From the NCBI GenBank assembly GCA_905182995.1, contig CAJJDP010000150.1, positions 186,001 through 250,000 on the forward strand: 64,000 nucleotides of DNA, in the 5' to 3' direction. The position numbers were made by a program, and so were the translations under genes. The stretch comes from Paramecium octaurelia. Taxonomy: Eukaryota > Ciliophora > Oligohymenophorea > Peniculida > Parameciidae. Under the pieces are notes generated by a model that saw only the letters and a program-made list of their open reading frames with translations, was not told where the DNA came from and did no database searches. Shown here one piece after another: positions 12,962 to 24,781 of this stretch (its first letter is position 1; every line of letters begins with the position of its first letter).

Positions 12962-13122
12962 GTTTAATTTATTTTTTGTACACACACTTAATTATTACAA
13001 TTTTTAAGTTTCAAGTTTAAACCTTTCAACTTGAAGGAAATCATCATTTAGATCTAAATGAATAAAAAAGTTCAATAACAAGATGTGATATTTTATAAGC
13101 AATAAGTTAATGATATATAGAA

Positions 13123-13514
13123 TCATAATTTTGTTAGTTCAGCAGAAATAAGTTCATTTTGATCATGACTATATCCCTCGAATTATGCTTCATAGATCTT
13201 AAATGAATACCTTGAATCGAATTACGCCTAAGCATAATATTGTTTTCCTTAGTATCCTACTCTGTATCCTTAGTTGACCCATCTGAGTTGCTATAATTCT
13301 GTGGTAAGTAAGGTGGCTATAATTATCTATTAAGTAATTTATTCCATTCGAATCCATCAAACCACTTATGATTTTTCACTGCTTCAGGATTGTCAGACCC
13401 TAATCTTTGAGCTGGCTTTCTCTGAATTAACTGAGTTCATAGTTTTAAAGCTTACTTAATTTGCAAAATCCGCTGCTTCTAAAGACCATGTGATTGGAAC
13501 TTCATTTTTTTTAA
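13123..13514 (-). other. Artefactual 3' fragment of the AGC kinase
   Basis: Copy of the last part of the kinase at 14472-15642, cut by the N at 13515 as a result of contig overlap 2. Confidence 0.9.
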
Positions 13515-13548
13515 NAATACATTATGGTGGGATTAATAAAATCTGAAA

Positions 13549-14310
13549 ATGAATAAAACTTTAAAATTTAATAGACGATTATAGCAGCCTTCAGAATAGA
13601 TGGGATTTTGTGTACGATGCTTTAGTTTCATTCCAATAAATGAAATAGACTCTCACTGTCTTAGTTGCATGGAAAATAAAAGAAATATTGAATGCTATTC
13701 TGATAATATTTCGTTTTAATTGGAGCATATAAATTAAGTAGCTTAGAATGGTATGGAAAAATGTGAACAAGGTTCTGAAAAGTCAAAGTATTTAATTAGA
13801 ATTTAAGAACTTTGTAAACAGATAGAAGGCATAAAATGCTATAATATGTTAAGTGTAAAAAAACTTGAAGATATGGAAAGCGAAGTAAAAGTCTTACTTT
13901 CTTACTCTCCGCAATCTATGAGTGTTATAATGATGCTAACAAGATTAGAATCTCTATTAAAAGAAAAGTTAGAATTATAACATAAACGTAAGCAAATCAC
14001 ATACAATTCCTTATCTTAAAACAGCACAGCTCGATTAAAGACTGAATAAAACATGAGTGAGAATACCAATTCAATCTATGATTACAGAAAATTTTAAACT
14101 GAAAATAATCCAAAATAATCTCTGGAGTTCAAAAGGAATTTCTATTCTAAATGCCTTGAAATGAAAGTAAAATTGCCCAAAAACCATCCAGCCTAATAAA
14201 TTTTAGTTTAAGACCTCTACAACTTTGTGATTAGCAAAAATTACAACAATGAATAGGCTGTAAATTTTATCAAGAAATGTTTTAGGGAATATCAAATTAA
14301 TTAAATATGA
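13549..14310 (+). CDS. Second copy of the zinc-finger gene (overlap artefact)
   Basis: Same sequence as 12200-12961. The reading frame is complete in both copies because the whole gene fits inside the unmerged overlap. Count it once. Confidence 0.85.
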
Positions 14311-14471
14311 GTTTAATTTATTTTTTGTACACACACTTAATTATTACAATTTTTAAGTTTCAAGTTTAAACCTTTCAACTTGAAGGAAATCATCATTTAG
14401 ATCTAAATGAATAAAAAAGTTCAATAACAAGATGTGATATTTTATAAGCAATAAGTTAATGATATATAGAA

Positions 14472-15642
14472 TCATAATTTTGTTAGTTCAGCAGAAATAA
14501 GTTCATTTTGATCATGACTATATCCCTCGAATTATGCTTCATAGATCTTAAATGAATACCTTGAATCGAATTACGCCTAAGCATAATATTGTTTTCCTTA
14601 GTATCCTACTCTGTATCCTTAGTTGACCCATCTGAGTTGCTATAATTCTGTGGTAAGTAAGGTGGCTATAATTATCTATTAAGTAATTTATTCCATTCGA
14701 ATCCATCAAACCACTTATGATTTTTCACTGCTTCAGGATTGTCAGACCCTAATCTTTGAGCTGGCTTTCTCTGAATTAACTGAGTTCATAGTTTTAAAGC
14801 TTACTTAATTTGCAAAATCCGCTGCTTCTAAAGACCATGTGATTGGAACTTCATTTTTTTTAATCTAAACCTGTTTCGCCAACACATTGTCTCTTATCTC
14901 TTGTCTTGTTCTTCCAACATATGGTCTTCTTCCCATCATGCATTCGTAAACAATTACTCCCAACGCGAAATAATCCACTGCAATTCCATGATTCTGTCTG
15001 CATAACACTTCCGGAGCCATATATCCAGGAGTTCCACTGGTATCAGCAGAATTATCTGGCCTCCATATTCTTGCTATGCCCAAGTCAGTCAATCGTAGAT
15101 AGCCTTCTGAATCAAATACTAAATTTTCAGGTTTCAAATCCCGATGGATTATCCCTTATGAGTGGAGATACTCTAAGGCAATTATGATGCAAGCACAAAA
15201 AAATTCTAAATTAAAACTGATGTTACTCGTTTCTCCTTCTGAAAACTTTTTATTCTTTCCAATGTGATATCTAAGATCTCCTCCACTTAATAAATCCATA
15301 ACTAAGTATAAATTCTCCCTGTCTTGAAATGCACCAACTAGGTTTATTAATGATGGATGTCTCAGTTGACACAAAAGTGCTCTTTCATTCATAACCGAAG
15401 TTACACTTTTCTTCGCAATAATTCTAAGAGTCATAATGTAACATACTTTGCCTTCGACATCATCTTCAATGCAAAATAACTTTTGTTTTTTCTTCTCTTC
15501 ACTTTCCACACCTTTCCAAATCCCCCTTTTCCTAAAACCTCGATAAACTCAAAATTATTGACAGAAAGAGCTATGATATATCAATCTAAGTACTTTAAGA
15601 TTCTGAAAACTCTTTTTTGTCAGTAATGTTACAATTACCCAT
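14472..15642 (-). CDS. Myristoylated AGC-type Ser/Thr kinase, YANK/STK32-like
   Basis: Complete protein kinase of 351 residues after removing introns of 23, 23, 21, 25 and 23 nt (for example 15571-15593 and 15206-15226). It begins MGNC, a classic N-myristoylation start with a palmitoylatable Cys, as in YANK/STK32 kinases, so membrane attachment is likely. Seen: glycine loop GKGGFGKV, VAIK-type lysine in FALKMM, SGGDLRYH as in YANK, HRDLKPEN catalytic loop, DLG instead of DFG (LTDLGIARI), APE motif GYMAPEVLC, lobe-C DYFALGVIVYECMMGRRPY, and the KPAQRLGS region. The tail of about 60 residues after WFDGFEWNKLL lacks a clear hydrophobic motif. Start chosen because MGNC follows directly after non-coding sequence and restores the frame. 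Divergent from the MYB gene. Substrate unknown. Confidence 0.9.
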
Positions 15643-16774
15643 TATTTAATTAATTTTAAGTAATAACTCAATTAAACAATTTTCAACTGTTGTTCGACTA
15701 ACTCATAACTATCACCTATGCTTACTATACCATTTTAACAATACTAAAATAAATAATCCAAAACAGGGTCTATCAATTATCGTTGTAATTCTTGATGACA
15801 TTCTGTAGTATATACTTGAAAATTAGTTATTCGCACTTTAAATAGAATAAAATCTATTTATTTAATTTGGTCTTAACATTCTATCGCTCATTATTTAAGA
15901 ATGGAGAGCTATGAAATTTATTGTTGTTTAATATCCTTTCTATTATTTGGTTATTATCAATTTTTATAAGCTAGTCTCTAATTCATAGTTATCCTAATTA
16001 TTTTGAATTTTATATTTAATATTTCCATATAATTTGGATAATTACTTAATAAGATAATTTAAATATAATAGTGATATGATAGTGAAAAATTAAGAGTGAA
16101 GTTTAAAGACAGCTAAAAAGTAATTATAATTATAATTTTAAGTAAAACTATATGTTAAGTATAAAAGTAATTACCTATTTCATAATTAATAAATTTTAAG
16201 CTTAAGTTAATCCTTAATATAGATTATACAATCTAAATAAATTAGTATTATATTCCAAAACTCTTGTATCAGAAAAATAAAAAAAAAAATAAAAATTGCC
16301 ATGAATTTAAAATCCTAAAATGTATGATAATTCTTCTTCCTAGAAATAAGTTATTTCCTCTTGATCTTATTCTTATTTTCAACCTAGATACCCCATAAAT
16401 AGATGAAATATCTTTTATTTATAAATATATATTGTAAAAATCAAATTCAAACTAAAATGGCTTCATGACTCAAAATATTATGTTATTTGATGATATATAT
16501 TATTAGTTCTTTAGAATAGATAAAAGTAGTAATACTAGATCTAAAACTTATTCACTTTTTGTGAGATTTTTAATTATTAAAGTAAGTTAATATCAAATAA
16601 AGAAAAAAAAGTGTTTGATAAATAACTTTTTCTATCAATTGATTATCTACTTATTTATATATAAAATAAGAACTATGATATGACGTCTAATTGGAAGCGC
16701 CTCTAATCGTTTTAGAATAATGTGAAAAACGGATAAATTAAATAAAAACGAAAACTAAACAAAAAAAACAATAG
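15643..16774. other. Long divergent intergenic region
   Basis: 1,132 bp between the divergent kinase and MYB genes. The only notable frame is 15901-16074 on the plus strand (57 residues, mostly hydrophobic, MESYEIYCCLISFLLFGYY then more Leu/Ile), which could be a one- or two-pass membrane micropeptide or chance in AT-rich DNA. The rest has no supported gene. Confidence 0.35.
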
Positions 16775-18664
16775 ATGTCGAGAGGTTAAATAATAAAATA
16801 TGAGGTAGATATGTATGAAGGCAAATCGAAAAGAAAGAGCGACAAACGCAAACTTAATCAACAGTCTCCGATCGCTGATTATGAAAATGATAAAAAAAAG
16901 GTGGGCAGATGGACGCCTGAAGAGGATGAGAAGCTTTAAAAATTGATTGAAGGTTTTCTAATGAAATTTATTTGTAGAATACGGAGAAAAGAGTTGGCGA
17001 ATCATAAGTGACATGATGGAAGGTAGGAGTGCCATACAATGTCTGCACAGATGGACGAAAATACTCAAACCGGGACTGAAGAAAGGTACTTATGGCGTCG
17101 TTATGATTTAGGGCCTTGGTAAGATGACGAGGATGAAAAGCTATTAGAATGGGTTAAGAATAATGGGCCTTGTAAGTGGTCATTGTGCGCTGAAAATATT
17201 GCAGGAAGGTCTGGAAAGCAATGCAGAGAACGATGGTTCAATAATCTCAATCCTAATGTTAAAAAAGGAGGGTGGACATCTGGTTTATATCTAATCACTA
17301 TTCTTAGAGGAGGATCATGAGATATTTAAAGGGTATCTACAGTATTCGTCATCTTGGTCAAAAATTGCGAAGAACTTATCAGGCAGAACTGAAAATTCGG
17401 TGAAGAACAGGTTTTATTCTACAGTTAGAAAATTATTGGCTGATTAAGAAAAAAATGGGATATCACTTAAGGTAAATACCCATTTTATTTACTTTAGATG
17501 CTTGAAGCACAAGGAGAAAATGGCACTTCAGCTTTATAGACCTTTGTAAAAGAGCATCTATAAAAATACGAGCAGCAAATGTAAATGTAAATGGAATAGG
17601 AGGAACCTGAGTCAGATAAATCTATGCAAGAGGAGAAAGTTGAAGAATCTGAAATTAAATCTGAGGATGATGATGATAGTAAATCAAGAAAGAAAATGCA
17701 GGCAGAAACATATTAAGAATAAAATCTACTTTATAGGTTATTAAAACAATAAGGAGGACCTATTAAACGTACTTCATGCATGAAGGATTATTCTACCATT
17801 TATAAAAAATATAAAAAAAGGTACAATCAAAAGAAAAAAGATAAAAAATTGTCTGATAAGGTAGAGAACCTTAGGAAAATGATACTAAAAAAGGATGATT
17901 ACAAAAATTCATCTGAAGAAAAGGAATTAGATTTCTAATAAAATCTTGAATAATAATTAGCGAATTTTTCTCAATAAAAAATAGATGCTCAATCCCAAAA
18001 TGGGGATTCTGATAAAATGAATGAGTTTCAAGAAAAATTATTGGCATTCTTTAATTAACAGTTAAATGAAGTAATGAAGAAATTCTATGTGGAAATGGGT
18101 GATCCCAAATAAGCCAAATGGCAAATGATTCTATCTTCTGATGACAATAAAATCTAATAACAATAATAATAACAATAACAATAGCAATAACAATAATAAT
18201 AACAATAATAATAATAATAACAATAATAATAGCAATAACAATAATAATAACAATAACAATAACAATAACAATAATAATAGTTACAAGAAAGTAAAAAAAA
18301 AACTAAACGGCAAATTGCAAAGAGTGTAAAAGTCAAAGAGGAGGAAGATGAACAAAAATAAATGGTTATGAATACATTTCTATAAAAATTTAATCATCTA
18401 GGTTAAATTGGAATTACTCAATTAGGGTATTATTGTTAAATAACTTTTAGAGCTAATGTAAATGAAGGTAAAAATGAAACTGAAAATTAGATGGTTTAAG
18501 ATGGAAAAATAGATCAAAAAATGATGTTCCTTATTAGTTAATTGCATACTTTAGAGAATATGTTAGGTGATACAAAAAAGGAATTCAGCAGATTAGAGGC
18601 TAGTCTCTATGAAAAAATCAACAATACTTCATTTCACTCTAATAATTCGAGTGAAAAGAATTGA
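16775..18664 (+). CDS. Three-repeat MYB (R1R2R3) DNA-binding protein with polyQ
   Basis: Nuclear DNA-binding protein of 595 residues, like animal c-Myb in having three SANT/MYB repeats. Introns of 25, 26, 25 and 26 nt restore the frame exactly. Repeat 1 (about 46-95) begins RWTPEEDEKL and ends CLHRWTKILKP; repeat 2 (about 97-148) PWQDDEDEKLLEWV to CRERWFNNLNP; repeat 3 (about 150-200) GWTSEEDHEIF to SVKNRFYSTV. The spaced aromatic residues are present (Trp replaced by Phe or Tyr in the usual places). After an acidic/basic middle region comes an uninterrupted tract of 42 glutamines (residues about 427-468), then a charged C-terminal domain of about 125 residues. A basic N-terminus (KSKRKSDKRK) is a likely nuclear localisation signal. 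Target genes cannot be read from the sequence. Confidence 0.93.
18155..18280 (+). repeat. Polyglutamine tract of 42 codons, mostly TAA/TAG
   Basis: Trinucleotide-like run inside the MYB gene. Every codon is TAA, CAA or TAG, so in the ciliate code it is 42 consecutive glutamines. In another frame the same DNA reads as polyasparagine and on the opposite strand as poly-Tyr/Cys; those are shadows. The mixed codons suggest it is not a freshly expanded pure repeat. Confidence 0.95.
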
Positions 18665-18904
18665 TACTTAATTATTGTTATTTAATTTCTTTGATTTTGT
18701 GTCAGCCATATAAAACAAATAAGTATTCTCTTTTCTACTTGATCCAATTCAAAAACCTTTCATATAAGGATATTCTTTACTAGCAAAATAACTGGTTGCA
18801 ATTTTTATCATATTTCTTTAAAAATAAGTAAATCCAATAAAGCATCATTTAGCTAATTTCTATTCAAATTTACTCCATTTTCCTAGCTGATGCATTAAAA
18901 TATT

Positions 18905-19141
18905 TCATCGATTAAATGCAGTACATTTTGTGCTCTATACAAAGCAAAAAGCCAGTTTCTTTTAAAATAAAAAAACTTTTTTATTAAAGAGGCGTCGTGA
19001 TTTTGAGAATCGACTATTTTGTGGTAACTCTAATAAAGAATTTAGACTATACTAAAAACAATGGTTTAGTTATTTTTAGATTTATGAAAGAAAAGTGTTT
19101 AAAGTTGTTTAAATAATAACAAAAACATAATTTTTGTTCAT
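18905..19141 (-). CDS. Possible small basic protein
   Basis: Single open frame of 78 residues between the MYB and cyclin genes, 48 bp downstream of the cyclin stop on the same strand. The second half is basic (SRFSKSRRLFNKKVFLFQKK). No family recognised. The rest of 18665-19188 holds no other frame I can support, so this may be a real small gene or only long 3' sequence. Confidence 0.28.
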
Positions 19142-19188
19142 TATTTAGATCCTTTGATCAATTGAAACGAAATTTATCTTCTAGAACT

Positions 19189-20030
19189 TCAAACTGATTG
19201 TTTTGGAGCTTTCTAGTGATTCATGCCTTTGTTTTTAGTAATCTTTTTGTTTATTTGTTTATTTCGTATTTTACTTTCAGAATCTTCTTTTTATTCTTTA
19301 TCTATTTCAATTTCTTAAGCTCGTAGTATTTTATTATGTATGAACTAGGATAGCTGAAGAATTTTATTTGTAAATTAGATTTTCTGTTCTTGGCTATAAG
19401 CAACTATGGCTAAAGCAAGTTCGATGTGAGAATGTTTGTAAATGTCAAAATCTGCAATAGTTTTAAATGAATACCTAGCAGAATGAACAGTAATAAACTT
19501 TAGATATTTTCATTTATTTCTATATTCATTGCCAATAAATAATCTGATGAAGTAATGTAATTTAGCTGAAATCCCATAACTTTAATTATTTACTCTTCCA
19601 TTTCATCATACTCTCCATTCTAATACAGATTCTAGCCATCCGAATCGTACAGTTTAATCTACGACATCATTTCTGTTTCATTAAACTACATGTTATTTTC
19701 ATTTTTACTTTAGATGCTAAAGAATAGGCTGAAATTCCCAATAACTATAGATATTATTAGGTTATATTAAAACAATTAAGATAAGTATCAATGTATATGA
19801 CTGCAAGTTCGATGGTTTTTAGAGAATGTCTGAATTGAGAAGATTACTAATTATATGTGAATATAGATACTGCCACAATCCATTAAACGAGAATATCTCT
19901 TCTACATATGCCTTACGAATCACTCAAGTAAAATTCATTCAACTTATTTATTGGTTTAGACTAAGAAATTTAAAAATACAGATACTTTTTCCCTAATTAT
20001 TAAATCTCTTATTTGAGAAATATAAGGCAT
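19189..20030 (-). CDS. Cyclin
   Basis: Cyclin of 248 residues, a regulatory partner of a cyclin-dependent kinase. It is hidden in standard translation because four introns (25, 24, 23 and 23 nt) and many TAA/TAG glutamines break every frame; with them removed the length is exact. The N-terminal cyclin box runs from CRRDILVQWIVAQSSQF through LAVIYIDTYLNCF to LQLLGISAYSLASKFNETE (about residues 45-125), with the canonical Arg-Arg-...-Trp, the YIDTYL helix and the ASK-x-x-E pair. A second fold follows (MEEQIIKVMGFQLNYITSSDYL, then HIELALAIVAYSQEQ), and the last 70 residues are basic and low-complexity (KIRNKQINKKITKNKG). No destruction box was seen near the start. Subtype (A/B/D or transcriptional) is uncertain. 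Confidence 0.82.
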
Positions 20031-20122
20031 TCTGATTTATTATCTAAATAATAATAATAAATCTAAGGACCACTTAGAATTCAAATTTATAGATAAATAT
20101 TGTGGTGTATCTGAACTATTTA

Positions 20123-20941
20123 TCATATCAAATAAGGAAATTTAAATGTTCCAGAACAAAATAATAATTAAATATATTCTAATCTTTATGTGATTCTCTG
20201 TGACCTTCTGGTTGTTTCTTGTTGTAAGATTTATAATTAAACCCTAAAATCATCTTCTTTAAGCAAAAATCCCCATTGAGATGACTTACAACCTTCTTTA
20301 ATGGTAAAATATAATTAAAAAACTAAATCAAGCTAATATTATTTGTTAGTAAAATATTTCAGAAATTAATTAATTCCCTATTTCTTTAATTATTGTTTTA
20401 GAAAGTAACCATAATTCTACAACAGATCAAGATACATCATGCAGGAAGGTTAATTGCTTTTAATATTGCTATGAGTCTTATGAAAATTATTAAATAAACT
20501 CTTTTTTATAATTATATATTAGAATTATAAATTAATCCTTACATATATTGATTTGAAAAACTATGTTAATTTTAGATTTTTTCAGCTAAAATTTGCAATT
20601 ATAAGAAAATAGTAAAGCATTCACATAGCTCATGTCAATATCCAAGTCTTAGAGAACAGTTTAGAATTTTAGAAAGTAAAAATTATTTGTTTAGTAAAAT
20701 AATAAATTAAAATTCAATATGTTTGTTTGGTTTCGCAGATTTCATTTTTAATTACTACTTCTATTTTATAAGAAAATGCTACTTAAAAGATATCAGTTAA
20801 CTTCCTTGTTGTTATTATTAATGTAAAAATTAGTAATTCATTTATTGTTAAAAGCTTCTTAGTTTCAAAGGATAACTATCTTCTCTTATTTTCTTTCAGA
20901 GTATATTCCACTAGATAGCAAATATCTTTGGATGACAACAT
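20123..20941 (-). CDS. Unrecognised multi-intron protein
   Basis: A coding signal is clear at both ends but the middle splicing is unresolved. The start is MLSSKDICYLVEYTLKENKR, with a likely 22-nt intron about 170 bp in. The C-terminal part, after a likely 19-nt intron near 20425, includes KEGCKSSQWGFLLKEDDF and a helical QLQILQQETTRRSQRITQRL, ending FPYLI before TGA 20123-20125. At least one further intron, about one third of a codon out of register, is needed in the middle. No domain recognised. It is tandem with the cyclin, 92 bp upstream of its start. Confidence 0.45.
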
Positions 20942-21353
20942 TTTAAAATATTCAAATCAAAAAGAACAATGAATAATGCAAAATAAAATTAAATGAAAAT
21001 AATAATTGTAATTAGCATTTGTATTTATATTCATTTAATTTATTGATAATACTGGTTCACAGGCCAAATATTATTATCCTACCTTACTTTTGCTTTTATT
21101 AGAATATCAATGATTACATTTCTAATAAAATACAAAAGAGGACAAGAACACAAACGATAAATTTAACTTTCCTTATTTTTTTACTTTTATTTTATATATT
21201 GAAAATAATAAGAAAATATCATTTTCTATTTACTGCACTTGAAAATAAATGACCATAAAATTGAAGGGAATATAACAATAATAGCCCTTATATCTGTTAA
21301 GAGATAATTTAGAATCAAAAGATAATCATTTTAATAAAAAATAAGCATGAGAA
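20942..21353. other. Intergenic, no gene seen
   Basis: 412 bp between two minus-strand genes; AT-rich, TGA in all frames, no supported feature. Confidence 0.5.
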
Positions 21354-22176
21354 TCATTGATTCGATATACTGTTAATTTTTTAATGCAAGATTTTCTATC
21401 TGATACAATTTATTCTAGCTGTTAGGTTTTCGAGATTTTTTTCATCTATCATTTAAGGTACATATTTATATTTTTATTAAGTAATGATTCTCTCTGTTTT
21501 GAAAGCTTTCTCTAAAATCTCTTACGGAACTGGTGATCCTTTATTAGGCGAAAGTTTTTGCCTAATACCAGGTTAGGCTGTGGAGGCTTCGGTTCTACTG
21601 AATTTGTGCTGGGATAATCTATTGCTATTTGAAATTTATTAATCCATAAAAACGAGCATGGGTTGTCTTTTCAAGATGTCTTAGGGTTGATAATATCCCA
21701 ATGGAGGAATATAGTTTTCTGTTTTCTATTTTTTTCCAAGTCTTGGTGAATTACAAATGTTAGTTGTAAACTTTCTTACAATTCCATCATTAAATTACAA
21801 CTTTTAGTTTAATCCTGTGAGTGGTTTTTAAACTTAGATCTCTGTTTCAATATTTAATTAAAATTTTTTATCTAGCTTACGTAAATTAGTTAAGCTACAC
21901 CAATCAGAATTTCCATGAGTTGAGTAAATCTCTTTAAGAAATCTCACTTTTTTATTTCTATCATATATAAATAATGATATATTACATTGAAGATGTTTTG
22001 GAAGTATTTGATGTAGTTCTATCAAAAATATGTTCGCTTTTTTTTTTATTTGCTCTTGAGAAACTTCTTTTTGTCAAACCCTTGAGATTTCCTAGCTCGT
22101 CTCGTTCATCTTTAAAAGGAATGAAACCAGTGCCTTCTTGCTCAGCTTTTTCCTATAAAAAATTTAATGCTTTCAT
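21354..22176 (-). CDS. Unrecognised ciliate protein, 264 residues
   Basis: From ATG 22176 with one 28-nt intron (21958-21985) the frame gives exactly 264 codons to TGA 21354-21356. It is soluble and basic, rich in Lys, Gln and Ser. Recognisable stretches are DERDELGNLKGLTKRSF, RFLKEIYSTHGNSDWCSL and ENYIPPLGYYQPQDILKRQ; the C-terminus ends in a possible short coiled coil (NLENLTARINCIRQKI). No membrane segment, signal peptide or catalytic motif. Its start faces the guanylate-binding gene 392 bp away. I do not recognise a family. Confidence 0.6.
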
Positions 22177-22568
22177 TTAATTTATTTATAAACATTAGTA
22201 AATACAATTTGTCTAAATAATATATCTTTGATCTAATCTAGGCTGTATTATCGTTCATTTGAGTTGCAATAAAGATCAAATAGTAGATAATTTGTTATGT
22301 TATTTGAGTAAGGTTAAATAAGAAATCTAATAAAAATAAGGAATGTGTAATTTATATCAATTTAGATATCATATCTTAAATCAAATGGAGTGCAATCAAG
22401 AATATCAAATTACTTGTTAATGATTGGAATTCTAATTCTCAGAAAAGTCTTATAGAAGTATATTGTAATTTAATTAGATTGAGAAGGCTAATCAGTAAAT
22501 AAGTAAAACTTAATTAAAACTATTGAATTGATTAAATACATTATATAATAAATATAAAATATTTTTGA
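22177..22568. other. Divergent intergenic region
   Basis: 392 bp between divergent starts of the unknown 264-residue gene and the guanylate-binding gene. No open frame supported; presumably both promoters. Confidence 0.5.
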
Positions 22569-24687
22569 ATGTAATAGGAGTTGGCTTAACCAATATTGTT
22601 TATCGATATTGATGAGGATGGGAAATTTCTGATGTCTAAGAAGGCTGTTCAATTCATCTAAGCTATTGAAACTAATATCGCCATAATTTCAATTGTGGGT
22701 TAATATAGGACAGGAAAGTCTTATTTACTAAATAGATTTGCTGGATAGTAAACTGGGTTCACTTTAGGATCAAGCACCAATCCTTGCACGAAAGGAATCT
22801 GGATTTGGGGCAAAAGAGTCGAATCAGACAATCTTACAATTCTTCTTCTAGATACAGAAGGATTGAGTAATATTTTTACAGTAAATTACAGATTCCTATG
22901 AAAGAGACTAAAATAATGATGCTAGGTTGCTTGTTCTCGCTTGCTTGATTAGTTCTAATTTGCTTTACAATGTAATGTAAGTCATCGATGAGAAATCTCT
23001 GGAAACACTTTCCTTCACCACTAATATTAGTAAGCATCTATTGGGAGATGATGAATTTATTACTCAATATCTCCCTTCACTCACTTGGGTAATTAGAGAT
23101 TTTGGCCTTGATTTGTAAGGATCGACTCCAAACACTTACTTGGAGGAATGTCTTGATGAATAACAGGGTTTTGCTGATGAATTTAAGCAAAGGAATTAAA
23201 TAAGATAGGCTATAACCAAATATTTCAAACGAAGAAATTGCTACACTTTAGTTAGACCGGTGGCAGATGAAAGGCAATTAAGAGAGCTAGATAAAGTGGC
23301 TTACTCTGAATTAAGATACGAGTTTAAAATCTAATTAAACTAACTTATCCAGAATACTTTGCTGGATATTCAACCAAAAATGTACAAGAATACTCCTCTG
23401 AATGGAAAAAGACTAATTGAATTAGTCACCCAATATGTTACTACAATAAATAATGGGAGTGTGCCCAATATTGAGAATGTTTGGGATAGGATTCTATCAA
23501 AGGAGTTCAATAAAATGATGGAAAAAGCAAAAGAGATTTTATCATCTGATATCTCACTTCCTACGACTTATGAATTACTATTTTCTAATTTGCATTAGGT
23601 TAGTACAAAAGCACAAGAGTCAATTTTGCATTATCACATAGCTCCTGATAGGTAGATTGAAGGAATTGTCTAATTGAGTAAATCAATAACTGAGAAGTCT
23701 CAAGTATTATTCTAAGAAAACTACATCAAATCCAAGAGAACAAACTAAGTGATTTCAAAGTATTTTATTTGTTATACCATAGTAAAATGTATGACATCTT
23801 AAATTAGCTTTCTGAATAGGGGAAATTGGTTAATGTGTAGCACATCATTGCCTAAGTTAACAATATCAAAAAAGTAATGAAAAATAAAATTATGAATTTA
23901 GATTTACTTTTAAGAAGCAAAACCACCTTCGAATTACGAATGCTATGTCCAATTTCTGGAGTTGGTTATGCAAATTATTGAAAAAGTGGCTAATACTATG
24001 CAAATGAATTTTTAGAGAAAAGAAGAAGATTATAAACAGGAAGTTAATGTTTTGAAAAGCCAAATCAATACTTTATAAGAGATACTAAAAAACGAGAAAG
24101 AGAATTTACATAAACAATTGGATTAAGTTAAAATAACTTTACAAGAGGAAAGGATTATGTACGAAAAGAAACTATTAGAATTGGATAACTCTGGTGGAAT
24201 TGAATTTAGAAAAGGGGAATTGTTTGAAAATCCTGATTTATTTATGAAAAAGGAATTAAAGAATCAGTAATTATAATCTTAGCAGACTTTTAATTTAACT
24301 TTAAAGGATATTAATTAAAAATTCATGGATTTAAAGGAAAAATTAGATGATATTTATGAAGCAAGAGTAGAGATAGAAAGAGATAAAATATATAATAAGG
24401 CTATGTATGATTGCAAAGAATAAAATTAAGCCTAAATTGACAGAATTAAATTGACTTATGAAGGTGAAGTCAAGATTTTGAAAGAAGATCGATAAAGATT
24501 ATAAGAATAAAGAGAGCTTTTATAAATTTAATTAACACAAAAAGATTGTGAATTCTAAATCTTAAAAGAGAGACTAAAATAAATTGAAAAACAAAAGACA
24601 AAAGATATTGAACATGCAGACATGCTATGTAAAATAAGTGATTAGCTAGTTAAAGCATTAAAAAAATTAGAGAAAAAAAAACTATGA
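22569..24687 (+). CDS. Guanylate-binding protein (GBP) family large GTPase
   Basis: Dynamin-like GTPase of the GBP/atlastin-type group, 680 residues after removing introns of 25, 23 and 28 nt. G1 P-loop GQYRTGKSYLLNRF at about residue 47; the switch region TLGSSTNPCTKGIWIW carries the G2 Thr; G3 LDTEGL; G4 as VIRDF, the RD motif typical of GBPs. The helical middle domain follows (about 300-420), then a C-terminal helical coiled coil (about 440-680) rich in Glu, Lys and Gln. No C-terminal CaaX box: it ends KKL. In animals GBPs act in membrane remodelling and host defence; in ciliates their role is not established, so only GTPase activity and self-assembly are inferred. The stop is convergent with the SP-RING gene, about 94 bp apart once overlap 3 is collapsed. 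Confidence 0.9.
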
Positions 24688-24781
24688 TTTGTCATTTATT
24701 TTTATTTAATTTGGCTATTGAATTATTTATTACAAATTTGAAATATCGATATATATGCTTATCAAAATAAAATTTAATTAA

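Larger units (their letters stand above)
12167..14863. repeat. Unmerged contig overlap 2 (1,348 bp twice, N at 13515)
   Basis: Bases 12167-13514 and 13516-14863 read the same around a single N. The segment contains the whole small zinc-finger gene and the 3' part of the AGC kinase. Treated as a scaffold-joining artefact. Confidence 0.95.

Noticed and set aside
15471-15500. Apparent one-base frameshift in the AGC kinase
   Set aside because: I had misread the sequence; rechecking positions gives VWKVKRRKNKSYFALK in a single frame and an exact 351-codon total.
18141-18336. Polyasparagine frame on the plus strand and poly-Tyr/Cys frame on the minus strand
   Set aside because: Both are shadows of the polyglutamine tract of the MYB gene, which is in frame with the MYB domain and its stop.
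19480-19515. Apparent frameshift in the cyclin after the second fold begins
   Set aside because: A 23-nt GT/AG intron at this point restores the frame without any base change.
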